Shown here one piece after another: positions 1-26,398 of a DNA stretch of 64,000 nt. Position 1 is the stretch's first letter. The number at the start of each line of letters is the position of its first letter. Source of the DNA: Limanda limanda (Eukaryota > Chordata > Actinopteri > Pleuronectiformes > Pleuronectidae); assembly GCF_963576545.1 (NCBI RefSeq), contig NC_083639.1, positions 15,192,118 through 15,256,117 on the forward strand, written 5' to 3'. The position numbers and the translations under genes were made by a program. The notes beneath the pieces are model-generated. The model saw only the letters and a program-made list of their open reading frames with translations. It was not told where the DNA came from and ran no database searches.

Positions 1-209
1 CTTCTTTTACTGTTTCAGCAATGATATCTAAAGGCAGAGAGATGGTGTCAATTCATACTCTATGCATTCTGTTCTTGTGTTCAGCTTCTACAGTGGTTGC
101 ATTAGCACGTACTACACATGTTGTGTTGTTTCTGACAAACAAACACACTAACTACCATTGGATTCCACCATTACATACCTATATTTTACAATCACAGTCA
201 GATATGTTA

Positions 210-7607
<7,398 letters not shown>

Positions 7608-8260
7608 CTCAGAGGGAATTCAGCCAGAAGAGGAAATGTATCTTCTGCCGGGAAGAAAAGGCAAGAGAGAGGTTGTGTGCTGATAATAAGGAAGATGTCC
7701 TCTCTTGTATCTGTGTTGACTCCTCGGGAGAGAGCAGCTGGGCTGAGATGGAGCGGACTGCGCGGTGTGGTTTGGTCCGTCAAGGAGAGCAGATGCTGCT
7801 GATGGGGAGGGCGGCTCCGTGCTGGTGTGACGGGGAGGCGAGGGTGGGTGGAGGGGGATCACACGTCAACTTACGGGTGCTCTGACGTCAGATTGGCGTC
7901 TACCTTTGGTAATGTGTTGGTTTGAGTCCCCTGAGGGAGGGAGGAGGAGGGAGATCCGACTAAAAATATCCCACTGTTTGTCCCAGGAGGAAGAGGAGGA
8001 GAAGGAGGAGACAACACGAGGAAGAATCATACAGTATTTAATCTGCAATAAAATACATTTTATTTGTGTTTGTGAGAATACATATTTAGTGTGAGGCAGA
8101 TGTCGTGAAGCCTCTTTCTCCTGCACATCATCCTGTGTGAGACCATCCTCTGCAAGTGTGTGAGTGCAGAGCTTTTCTTTCTACCAAAGGTTATTATCCT
8201 TAAAGTAATCGATCTGTAAGATCCATCTCTGTTTGCTCTCTACTGACGTCACACACACAG
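7608..8260 (-). promoter_or_regulatory. pcsk1: pcsk1 5' UTR and proximal promoter with two CREs
   Basis: The sequence upstream of the pcsk1 start codon contains two perfect palindromic cAMP-response elements, TGACGTCA, at 7883-7890 and 8244-8251. These are about 280 and 640 bases before the ATG. The first is directly flanked by a CCAAT box reading on the minus strand (plus-strand GATTGG, 7891-7896). No TATA box is evident. Mammalian PCSK1 promoters are known to be cAMP/CREB-responsive through paired CREs, so the arrangement fits. The transcription start cannot be placed from sequence alone. A (GA)n tract follows immediately upstream. Confidence 0.6.
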
Positions 8261-8263
8261 AGG

Positions 8264-8265
<2 letters not shown>

Positions 8266-8335
<70 letters not shown>
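8266..8335. repeat. (GA)n microsatellite upstream of pcsk1
   Basis: This is a pure GA tract of about 70 bases, immediately upstream (in pcsk1 sense) of the distal CRE. A pure purine tract this close to a promoter may form triplex DNA or bind GAGA-type factors; that is inference. Confidence 0.95.
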
Positions 8336-14590
<6,255 letters not shown>

Positions 14591-14706
14591 TCCATCACAG
14601 TTTCCCCAGCGGGAGGGGCCAAGCGTTTTGCCTCCAGAGGCGCAGATCAGCCTGTTTCTGCTTCAGAGGAGCGAGGACGCACACGCACACGGTGAGAAGT
14701 GTCAAG

Positions 14707-14763
14707 ATGCCCCACAAGAAGAGAAGCCATGGTCACCACAAGCACCCGAAGGAGGCCCAGGAG
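14707..14763 (+). CDS. cast: cast alternative first exon 1 (basic, His-rich)
   Basis: The exon encodes [19 protein letters not shown] (19 residues) and ends at a GTGAGT donor in phase 0, matching the phase of the downstream exons. The ATG has A at -3. The upstream sequence is GC-richer (GGGAGGGGCC near 14611). It is a lysine/histidine-rich N-terminus with no signal peptide. I do not recall a mammalian counterpart for this exact sequence, so its assignment to cast rests on position, strand, donor and phase. Confidence 0.6.
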
Positions 14764-15098
14764 GTGAGTGCACACCTTGTCTTTGCATCACAGGCTTCAC
14801 GTTCAGGGAAATATGTTTTTGATGTTGCAAAAAAGCTCCAGAAACACTCGCATGGACCCAAGTGGGGTGACACTTTGTAAACCTCTGTGATTCCACGTGT
14901 ACAAAGGAGAGGGAACCTGTGTTATTGTTTTCAGGCTCAAGACCCAGATAAACGAGGCTGGTTGCATTGTTTTTGTAACAGCGTCAAACTTATTCAAACT
15001 GCAATATAAAGTTTTGAAATCACATTCCTGACGTCAAAAAACAACTCCCAGCTTGAATCCAGTCAGAGAGCTGTGTTTGATCTGGTGTGTGGGCTGAG

Positions 15099-15180
<82 letters not shown>

Positions 15181-18100
15181 TGTGCAGGGAGGCTGCACAG
15201 GAAGCTGCAGGGGCTCAATGCACCGATCAACATGGTCTGAAGGATAATTCAGGATCAATAGTCGGGTGGTTGAAGATATATAATGGTGTGTGTGTGTGTG
15301 TGTGTGTGTGAGAGTGTGAGTGTGAGTGTGAGTGAGTGTGTGTGGTTGTGTGTGTGTTTGCAGTTGTTATGCCCAGTGCTGTAAACCACAGCAGCAGCAT
15401 CAGACTCAAAGTATTTTGGCCAACCCCCCTCAACAGTTGAGCTGGGGCCAATATCATTAGTAGTCTCTACTAGTTCCTCCTCAGGAAATCTCTCTCTCTC
15501 TCTTTCAGTGTGTGTGTGGTAATGGGAGTGGGGGTGGCGGCACTCACATAGTAGGGCACTTCTTGAGAAATGTCTGGCTCAGCTCCAGTGATGTTTGCTG
15601 GATAGGAGTGAATTTCTCTTTTGACTGGAATCTCACTGAGTCAGAGGAAGATTGCAGCTCAGACACCATCATGTCTGTGTGATAATCACCTGCAGAGTGC
15701 AGTGGGGAGTGGCATCGCTGTGTCAGAGGTTTTGGGAGGTTTGTCAGCGCACATCTTGTGGTTTGGTCTGGAGAGATAGGCACGGCTGGCTGGAAACTTC
15801 CCTTCTCCCATGTTCACTCTGCTCTTGGTCCCTCATGGCGTATGCAGCGTACTGGATGAGCCTTGTAAGTAGCCTTGATCTTTTCTCCCTCTGCCTCCTC
15901 CTCCGCCTCCTCCTCCTCTTATCTCTTCTTTGACCCTCTGGCGATAAACTTTGAATAACTCAATTCAGTTTTGGAACCTGTAGAGACGCTGCATGTGTGC
16001 CATCGCTGCATTAAAAACCTGCACAACTAGTCTGAAAGAGTATCAGCTCCGATGAATGCTCTCTAAACTTGGCATAGGCTGCGCTATGATAACCTTTGAT
16101 TTGATAGTAAGTACATGCAAGTTGGGCTTTGCCCACATTCTGTCGCACACAGTATTTGCAGTGAGCATAAGGGTGTGTCAATGTTTGAATTGAGATAAGC
16201 TTTACACACACTCAGCTTGGAATTAGACTCAAGCTGATGTGAAACACACTGCAGGGTTTTGTGACTGTTTCAACTTGTTTTTAATTTATTTCAGACTATA
16301 TTAAACATGTTGAAACATTCAAATATATTGCATGGCATGGACACAGCAGCATTGTTAGTCATACAACAGTAACTTGTACTTATAAGTTGTATCTGTCCAA
16401 AACCGATAGTTATTATTCATTAGACTACTGAGAATAATGCCTCAAATAGTAGCCTGCATTTTTATTTGCTTAATTTTGTATAATTTTACTTTTTACGACA
16501 GTTTAAAAGCAAGAACAGTATTAGGATTTTCCGACTTGTACACGAAATATTTTGCCAGATGTTAAATGAGTAATCCACCAACACAATAGGTTGTAATAAC
16601 AGCGTCCGTTTCATCCCTTCCATTGAATTTAATGGCTTAAAAAACTTGTTGGAAGCCTTTGCTTTTACAATAACATGCTGGTATGTGTGTGTGTGTGTGT
16701 GTTTGTGCATGTAGCAAAAAGGAGCAGCTTCCTCCCCACTTGACGTCCGACCTAGTAACAGGTCTTCAGCCTACTGTCCCCCGGTGGGTCACTGCTATGG
16801 CAAGGTACAGCCTCCACCTTCTTCCTTTCTCTCACAGACGAACTCTGAGATGTCTTCAGAAAAATCTTTGTGGGACTGAAAAATGTTCTCCAGTTCACTG
16901 TGTTCACTGCTTTGTATCTCTATGTCAACACCGATAACTAACATTATGTAATACTGAGAAACACTCCCGATTCTGTACCTTAAAGGGACCACAACCTTAA
17001 AGCAGATAAGGCTGTGGTATACTGTACATGCCAAAGATTAACTTATTAGTTTCATATAGTTTTCCTGAGAAACTGTGTAAAATCTACTTTCTACGTGTGA
17101 ATGAAAACTCTTCCCAGATTGTATTGTGTGGTATAATCGTGGGGCCGTACAATGCAGCCACAGCGGAGGAATGTGTAACATGTTGTACGTGTGTCAGAGT
17201 AGATTAGTGCATATTGTTCTCAGGTTGTATTTCTGAGCTGGTTTTACTGTACAGACCGGAAGGAAAACGAGAGTGAGTGTTTGTCTCCATCTGCTGAGTG
17301 CGGCCGTGCAGTAACGCTGTTTCCTCAGATAAGAGCCGCTGGTCTGTGAAGCTGCAGCCTGGGAAAGTTGTTTGTGTTTGTTCTCCAGAGCCAATTTAAA
17401 GATCAAACGTCTGTACCTTGGTAATTTGAGGCACTGATCATCTTCCATGATCTCATCTGCTGTTTGTTTTTAACCTGCCTTCACGTTCACTGAGCGCCTG
17501 GAAAACTAACATTTACTTTGTCTCTCAGTCATTCTTTTCTGAATCTTAGTAGCTACTTGTTTACTTACTTACTTTTTTTAGTGAACAGATTTTTACTTTG
17601 TGTCATGTTTATCTCATCAAGGAATTTGTCCTAATCTTTATAGTAAATGTAAATCATTCTATTGAGATAACATTCAACATTTCACCACTACAATAAACGC
17701 TTTCCTGACCTGTAATGATTTTAACATTTAAAAAATTGTAATTGTATGTAATCAGATTTCAAAGTAAGTAACTAAAATCAGTCCAGACAAAATTTAGAAA
17801 ATAAGTTTATTAGATTATAGTTATATTGTTGAGGATTTGATGATTTCTGAAATCTGAAAAAAAAGTCCATCCATCCTTTATACCACTTATCCTTTCTTCA
17901 TATAACTAACTAACACTGTTATCTAATGAATAACTTGAAATCTGAAGTAAATCTGAAGCTATGACTCCTTCTTAGTTAATAATACTACTACTACTACTAA
18001 TAATAATAATAATAACACTGATAAAGACAATTAATAAATACAAAACCTATTGATGACAGCAGCTAAAGCAGCAATTACAAATACAATCAATGCGAAGAAT

Positions 18101-21100
18101 AAAAACAAAAGGACGACATTAGATAAGGGCAAACCAATACGAGTAAAAATAATAGCGATAAATCACAAGACATGACAAGATGAAAAGACAACATTACATT
18201 AAAGCAAGTCTGTAAAATGGGCTTTAAAGAGGCGATTTCAAAGAAGTCAGTGAATCTGCTCGCCTCATCTCCTCAGGCTGCTCGCTCTAAAGCCCGCATG
18301 TCAAAAGCATGCTCCCCTTTGTTTGAAGTAATCCATAAGTATCCAGATTAGATTACATTCATATGCAAACCATTACCTGACAAACTTTCACTGTAAATTG
18401 ACCCAACCCTGATGGTTGTTTATGATTCATAGATTCCCTGACTAGCTGGTGTCCCAGCTCGCTGCAGGTGAAGCAACGCGTGAGGTGGTGACAGTGTGGG
18501 GACGTCTACACCACCATGGTGGAGAGAGCAGAGACTGTAGTGGGACAGCTAAATATAGAGATGAGCTGCAGTTTAGCACAGGTGTCCAGTTACATATACG
18601 TCCTCCTGTTCATACACCGGCACACGAACATGTTGATGACAACATCTAGTATTTCCTCATTCACTTTCATTTCACCAATATAGCTCATCGCGATCACTTG
18701 TCCCCATCACACAGGTCCGCCACACGTCACACAGGTGATACAGGTTCCTGTTGGGGTTCGGTGAGTTATACAACAAGACTTGACTTGTGGGTGCACCAGC
18801 TCGTTCTGCAGGCTGGCTCTGTTGGCACTTCACATTGCCAAAGGTGTGTCTCTCACTTTGGGAATGTGCCAGGCCCTGGGTTTGGTGGAAACCTCTGTGT
18901 GAACACGTGGAAGCACGACCATTTGCTTGCATGTGCACTCTAAACATGTTAAATACACCCACACACACACATAGAGCCGTGTCTGCTCCTGTGCTGCACA
19001 TGCTGGGCTTCACGTTTTCCAGCTGACACATAAGGGGAGAGAAAAGATTCAAATGACGACTCGTGTGACTTCATTCCATGAGTGTGTGCACAGTGGCTCA
19101 TCAGTGTGCATTGTTTTCCCACAGTGTGACTCTGTGACCTCCCTCACACAAAACTATAAACCTGTCTTTCACCTTTATATGCCAAGTTTTTAAAGCAAGG
19201 CAAATCCATAACAATATTCCAGGGACATAAGAACTATGCAACTACATTGAGAAACTACTTTTCCCATAATGCTATGGGGCTGGCATACCCATGACTTTTA
19301 GGCAAGTTATAGAGAAATAAGAAATGTATCATTTTCCCATGACTTCTGAGCCCAGTTATGAATTTACCTGTGAAATACTCATGAAGTAAAAAAATTGAAA
19401 GGCCCCCATTTCAAATTTTTATTTGATTGTCTGTATTTTAGTTTTAACATTTCAGACCCTATGATGCATTGTCAGGACAATACTACACTGCAGGAAGTAT
19501 AGTACTGTGTATTGCTACCAGAAGGTTGAGATAAAGGCATGATTTAGGGGTTTATTCTACAGCGAGATAATAGATCACTAGATCATATAGATACTACATA
19601 GATCACAAACTATTCAAAGTCACTGTACCGTCAAAAGTTGCACAGTGTTACTTTAAACCCCCATGGATGATAAGTGACACAAATAATCGGCCAAATGGGT
19701 GATTTGTTGTTTTAAAAACAGCTTGCACCTGTCTGTTCCACCTCAGGTCTTATTTTTGCTTCTTGTCTCCCCCTCCGCGGCCTCATAGTTAAAAAAAACA
19801 TGCAGTGTGACAATTACACACGTCACGTGCAACTTCAGCAGAACACACATGAACGTGTCATCAAGTGAATTATATTTGGCATGTTTAAAGGCTCTCGTCT
19901 CCATACGGCTTCAGAGACCACTCAACCACCTTTGTGCTCCTCAAACGGGAGTTTCATGTCAGGCTGGTTCGAACATTATTTTCATATTTTGCTGAGGTGT
20001 GCTATTACAAGGCGAAAGGCTTGGCTGTCAGAATTATTGCACCACAGTGACTCACTCTAAGACAGTATTGTCTACTTACTCCACCCAAGCCCTGCCCAAA
20101 GGGATGCACAATACACCCAGGTCACGGCTGGAGTACAGCCGTGATGGAACTGGAGTTGTACTTTGCACATGGACTTTAGCAGACATGAAAACAATGGGAA
20201 CGATATTCAAAAGCCTCGGCTGCATTATCTTACACTGTCTGTCTTTTTATATCAGAAAGTTCTATTTAATCACAATTTGCATCTGGGTGAAATAAAGTCT
20301 AAGATAAAACAGCTGACTGTAGGTGAGGGTTCAGAAAGCCAACACCCATGCCGTAAGCTTGGGGAAATCTTGAAACACTCCCTTCATTCCTGCTCTGTAC
20401 ATTCAGTTTTTGCTCTCAGTCTGTTTTGATGCACCCTATTGACCGTGTGACCAGATGTTGAAATAACTTGGCTTTAATCATTCAGAGATCATGTGACTGG
20501 CCCAGAGGTTTAAGACCGAACACTTTCAGCTCAGCCTGGTCTCTCTTGGCCTTTCGATGATGCAGATGTAATGTAAACCTAATGTCTGAGCCGCTCCTTT
20601 TATTCTCACAGGCAATTAATCAGCCAGGAGAGTTGCACAACCTGTGTTTTACGGCTGCGGGCCGATAAGAAGTGTGTAACTATGTTCATGTCTCTGTGCC
20701 TGTGTGTGCACAAGGCCTGTATTTCATCATGAATCTGGGTGTGTGCTTGTTGACAGTATGTCAGATTAAAGGGAGGGAGTTGTACAGGAGGTGCACTGTA
20801 AGAAAATACATTTTTCACATAGGCAGACGTGTTCTTAGTCTTATGCATGCATGCCCTTGTGTGTATGTGTGTGTGTGTGTGTTAATGATGTATCTGTTTC
20901 CCTGAGAAGCACAGCTCAGATGTGGCCCCCTCATCAAGAGGGTGGCAGTCGAGGATCAGCTCACTTCCCTTTATAGCCCGGAGAGCCTCCTCTAACTTCC
21001 TAGCCTGGCCCTTGCCCCTGCTCTGCTCTGCTCTGCTCCACAACCACGCCCACCCCTTGGTCCCTCTGCCCTCCCCTTCTCTCTCTCCTCGCTCCCTGCC

Positions 21101-21530
21101 CTGCGTGCTGGAAACATGCTGCAATCCGACTGACAAGGCAGGAGCTGATAGACACACACACACACGCACACACACATACGCAGTCGGAGGCACTTTCAGC
21201 CAACATGGGCCAGATACTGAGCTGGATCCGAGGCCCACGGGACAGCCCGGCCCTGCACGATGTGGCGGTGGAGGAGCAGGTCTGTGCAAACGTGTGTTTG
21301 TTTATGTGTGTGCGAGTGCTTGTGCCATGGTGTGTGCTGAACAACTAATCTGATGGGCTTCCACGTGTGTTTTGTTTTGTTAAAGTAAGGCGGCCTGTAG
21401 ATATAAAAGTAGAAGTTTGCTGTTAGGGCTGTTAGCACAGTTTGTACTGCATGTCTGAGAAAGGCCCATGGGGAAAAGACGCAAGTCGAAAAGCTTTCTT
21501 GGCTCTAAACCAAGTCAGACCCTCTTCCCT

Positions 21531-21589
<59 letters not shown>

Positions 21590-21611
21590 TCCCTCTCCCT
21601 CTCCCTCTACC

Positions 21612-21663
<52 letters not shown>

Positions 21664-24600
21664 TGGAATGTGAGAGGTTCCTGGTCAACTTCTGAGAGTT
21701 CAGTGTGTGGATGTTTTCTAGTACTGAGATATTAAACCAAGGCAGGGGCAATGCTGGCAGTGTTGGTAACCAGTTGCTACATGCACCAAACCACAGGGAA
21801 GTTCTGACAGACAAGTCACTGTGGCTGTTCTGAAGGTTGTGGGTGTGTGTGCAGCAAGTTCTGTTTGGGAACCTTCATGGGAAAGGGTCTTGATCTTTTT
21901 CAGTTTTGCCCAAATAGCATTCTTCAGTGACTAGCAACCTTAAAGGGTGCGTAGCTCTAATAATTGATCATATTTTCATGACTTCTTTGTTTTTATTGCA
22001 CGATTAAAATTGGCGTGTTGTGCAGGTCTCGTGCTGTAGCCTCAACGTCACTCTCTTTTTTTCTAAATGTTCCATCTGGCAGAGAAACTGATTGCGTGTT
22101 GACATGTAACAGGTCAACAAGGTCTGTCCTGATGCCATTACTGTGTTATCAGGGCTGTGTTCATTTGCTGTGACTCACCTTTATGTGTGAAAGGTTAAAT
22201 AGCAAATGTGTCCAGGGTGGAGTTCAGTGTCTCAGTGGTCTCAGTGGTCTCAGTGGTCTCAGTGGTCTCAGTGGTCTCAGTGGTCTCAGTGGTCTGAGTT
22301 CTGGTCTGTAGCAGTCTGCCCCCCAACTTACAGTCACTCATCAGGAAATGGCCTCAGGGAAATGTGTCTTGACTGCACAATCATGTCCATCAGAGGACAA
22401 TGGCTGAGCACTAGCATACACGTCCAGTACATTTCCTCACTGCCATACACACCCATCCATTATGAACTGTAATGGAGCTTGTACACATCCGTCTTGACAG
22501 CTGACACTTGTGTTTTCACATTTAATGAACAGATAGACAAAAAACAAATTTCAGTGCTCCTGTGTTTTTTCAATAACCCTGTGCACATCATTTATGTCTC
22601 TGACCTATGCACAATTGTGAGTTAACAGTAGGACTTTGTCATTCAGTCTTTTACGTAAAATAAAATGTCTATGTTACGAGTAAAATCTGTGGAAAACCTC
22701 TATAATCAATATGTTTATTATAGGATAAACATCAGCTTTAGAGAGCTTCATAGTTGTTGTTAAATCACATTATTAGTTTATTCTGATTAATGCATTAACA
22801 TTTAACCAGCATTTCCTTGTTTCAGCTGTTTTAGCTACGTCATTGTCAGATCTTCCCAGGATTTGTTTACACGTACTGATCAGAGACTGAAGGCATGAGG
22901 ATATCAGCTGTATCGATGAGGTGCTTCATCACGTGTTACACAGTAATCAACCCTCGGGCTGTGTGTGTGTGTGTGTGCCAGACGAGAGGGAGAGCAAGTT
23001 GTGCGATCATAAACACACAGACGTTTTTTGTTGACACATCCTGTACAGCTCAATATCCTCCTCCCACAGCCTGTGCTATATGCCCTTAAAGATTGGGGTT
23101 TGTCCCGAGCGTTATTATTTCCCAGCAGCACTCATCTGGACTTGTGCTGCAAGATTCCTCACTTCACTGCCAGTTTGGCTTGAGCTCGACGGCTGAACCA
23201 AACGTTGCTCTCAGGTTTTTGCTATGTCATTAAAATCATGTGATGGAAATGTAGCACTGGTTTCCGGCCTCACCGAAGAAAAGCTGTTGCTGTTAGCCAC
23301 ATGATGTTTGTCTCAGTAATATCAGTAATGGAGACCAAGCAGCCTGATGGTTACAGGAAAATGTAATGTTATATGGTGACTAACGTTCTTGGTAACTTCA
23401 CATAGACACATGTAAGTGGAAGCTGGTGATGACGTGTTCACAACGGTGTGATTATTATGTTACTTATATTACTAACTTGATCTTGGCGCTGTTCATGTTT
23501 TCCAAAGATTTATTGAGAGAGCAAACAGTTAGAGGAGCGTTTTCTCTGCACTGTAACTTTAAGACACAGGCTTCAGTATGTGACAATGGATATTGTCTGT
23601 ATGAAGACAAAGTCCAGATTGTCTTTTGTGTGTTTCTTGAGTGGGTTCAAGTGTGGGTCAACAAACCAGGGGGTAAAGTGTGTCGCTAAATTTAGAGAAG
23701 GTCTTCTGATGTTCAGCAAAGGACGTCTATTTTACTGAAGGGTATGGGGGACACAACGGAACAAGAGTTTCAACGTGGTCCCTATTTGTCTATTTGCACA
23801 TCAACCTTTAGATGTTTTTCATCAGTGGGTATTATATTGAATCCCTGAATTGCTCCACCTCTTTTTTATAGTCATTATTAATGGTTCAGTGTGTAGAATG
23901 TAGTGAAAACATCACTAGGATCATTTTATGTTCAATTTCTGCCAATAGATCCCTTTCACCTAAATCTTACACACTGGACTCTTTAAATGATTAAACTTTG
24001 CTGCTTAACTATGATCTATGATCAACTGAGGTTTCTGAATAGCATTAGTTATAGTCATGGTCATGTATATTCTCTTTGTCTGATTTGGATTTTATGTTAG
24101 GATTTGTGGAGTGCTTTTTACAACCCAGCTCTCATTCCCCATATTTCTGATCGGCACCTGAACCTATCATGCTTAGGCTATGACATTATAAATTACTTAA
24201 AATGTCATAACAACAATAAAGCAATTTGTTTTCAGGCAATGTGTTTCCCTCACATGCAAGAAAACAATGCATGAAAACAGTCTGCTTAGACGTTTTGATG
24301 TATGTTTGATGGCACAGGCCCTGCATTCCTCCCTGTATGAGCCGCAAAGGCTGAGAAAGTTCAGCAGTGGATATTGTGGAGCTCAGCCTTGAATTAATCA
24401 AAATATGAATGAGAATATATGGCACAATTAAAAAAGATGACATAGTTACCTCCCATTTTTTAACCGTCAAACAATTATGTTCGCTTGGGTGTTATCAGCT
24501 GTACGGGCTCAAGGTGCACTACCTGCTCTTGTTTCACATATAGGATTTAGATAACTGAATATAAAAGTTTATTCATTAAATCACTGTTACTTCCATGAAG

Positions 24601-26339
24601 TTAAAGAGACTCTCCTCAATGAACAAACTGATTCATATTTCTGTTTCTCGGCGCCTGATGAAGGAAATTCCTTTCAGATCTGTTGTTCTCTCCCTCCCTT
24701 TCTCTTATTGTTGCCTGTTCTGTGATAGGTAGTTACTATTTTTAGTCAAATGCCAGAGCTATGGTTCATGTGAGTGGAGAAACTGAGCCCCTGTTTTTAT
24801 TTTTGAGATTTACAGTGAATCCCCATGTCTCTGGTGTGATCTCTCTGCTAACTTATATTTCAGTTTACGAATATTTTAATGGTTAGCTCACTATGTTCTA
24901 TCTAGTTCCTTTATCTCCTAGTTGCTATGTTTGTCTGCTTGTCATGGTGCTGGGCAATTACATAATGAGTATAAAAGGTCAGATAAGACGGATACTTTTT
25001 AGAAACTTTCACCCCCCATTTACAGCTTCAGAGATGGGATTGGTCAGACCCCTCATGATGGGGGGTCTGCTTCAGCTCATTAGTTGTCAGCAAAGATAAG
25101 TCTTACCATGAGTTTCCCAGGAAGGCATTGCATCTAGGGTAAGAATGTAACCACACACACAATAACCAGTCACACAAAGCTAAAGAGGGAAGGTTTACTT
25201 GTGTTTCTGTCATAGAGAGACAATGCTGTTAAAGAAGATTTATTTTGAAAGGTCCAGGAACAGACACAAGTATTTTTGCCATGGAGGTGCCAGGGTAGTG
25301 GATTGTGCAGTGAACAGAGACATTAAGTCTGCATTCTTTTTCCTTTTGAAGATATTTTTAGACAGATGAATCTGATGCATTGGATTTTTCCAGGATGGTA
25401 ATCCTGTGTTGTACCATCAGCTTGGTTTGGTTGATGTTTAAGCAAGACTGCTCATGTTCAGTAAAGAAATGCCTCACAGAAAATTATAGCTAGGGTTTAA
25501 AATTAGGTAATATAAAAAGAGTAGTGTGCATGTCATCATATTTTCAATTTGTAATAAGTATCCCATGCCAAATTCATTTGGCATGGGATGCTATATGCTT
25601 AATCTAGAGAAAAGAAATAACAATAACAGTTTTATAGATATATGGCTAAAATCGACATGTTGTTCATAAGTAAGATATTGTGCCTTTATAGCGCAGACAA
25701 TGCAAACATGACACAAACAGTAGTCGATACGTATATTCTTCTATAGATGTTAGTCTTGTGTCCATGAAGCATGAACACAGACGGATATATCAGCTGACAC
25801 ATTCGGCCCACACAACAGTTTCAGACATCACACTGCACAATCGTCCATTCATTCACACTTATGTGCTATGAGTATTTTTAGACACAGGGGGGTGCTCTTT
25901 TCTAAACTCCTCCTATCAACACGTTTTACTTGTTTTGTGGTGTGAAATGTTCAGTCTGAACAAATAAAGAATCTGCGGATTGAATCTAGGAGGTCTGGTA
26001 GGTTTAATCTGTGGCAGTGTGAAAGAAGGGAAATGTAGCACTGCTTCGTGTTTTTAGTTTTGTGTTTTTATTCTAACGTGGCCTTTGGCTGCTGTCCAGA
26101 AGCTGCGTTTCCGGTCTGTTCCTTTGTCCAGGGTCGACTTTAAAGCACCGCGAAGGCCAGGGAAACCATGTCTGAAAGTTCTGTTGTCGACCAACTTGTT
26201 TAATGGTCTCCTCCCTCCATCTTTGTCTCTCTTTAATTGGCAGTTTTTCTTTCTCTCTGCTCTGGTTGTCTTTGGGTGTGGATTAGATTCATGTGATGTG
26301 ATCTCTCCTCCCTAGCTTCTATTCTTTCTAAACACACAA

Positions 26340-26398
<59 letters not shown>

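Noticed and set aside
15190..15255. Possible exon after TGTGTGCAG with frame [16 protein letters not shown]
   Set aside because: A stop follows and no GT donor lies before it.
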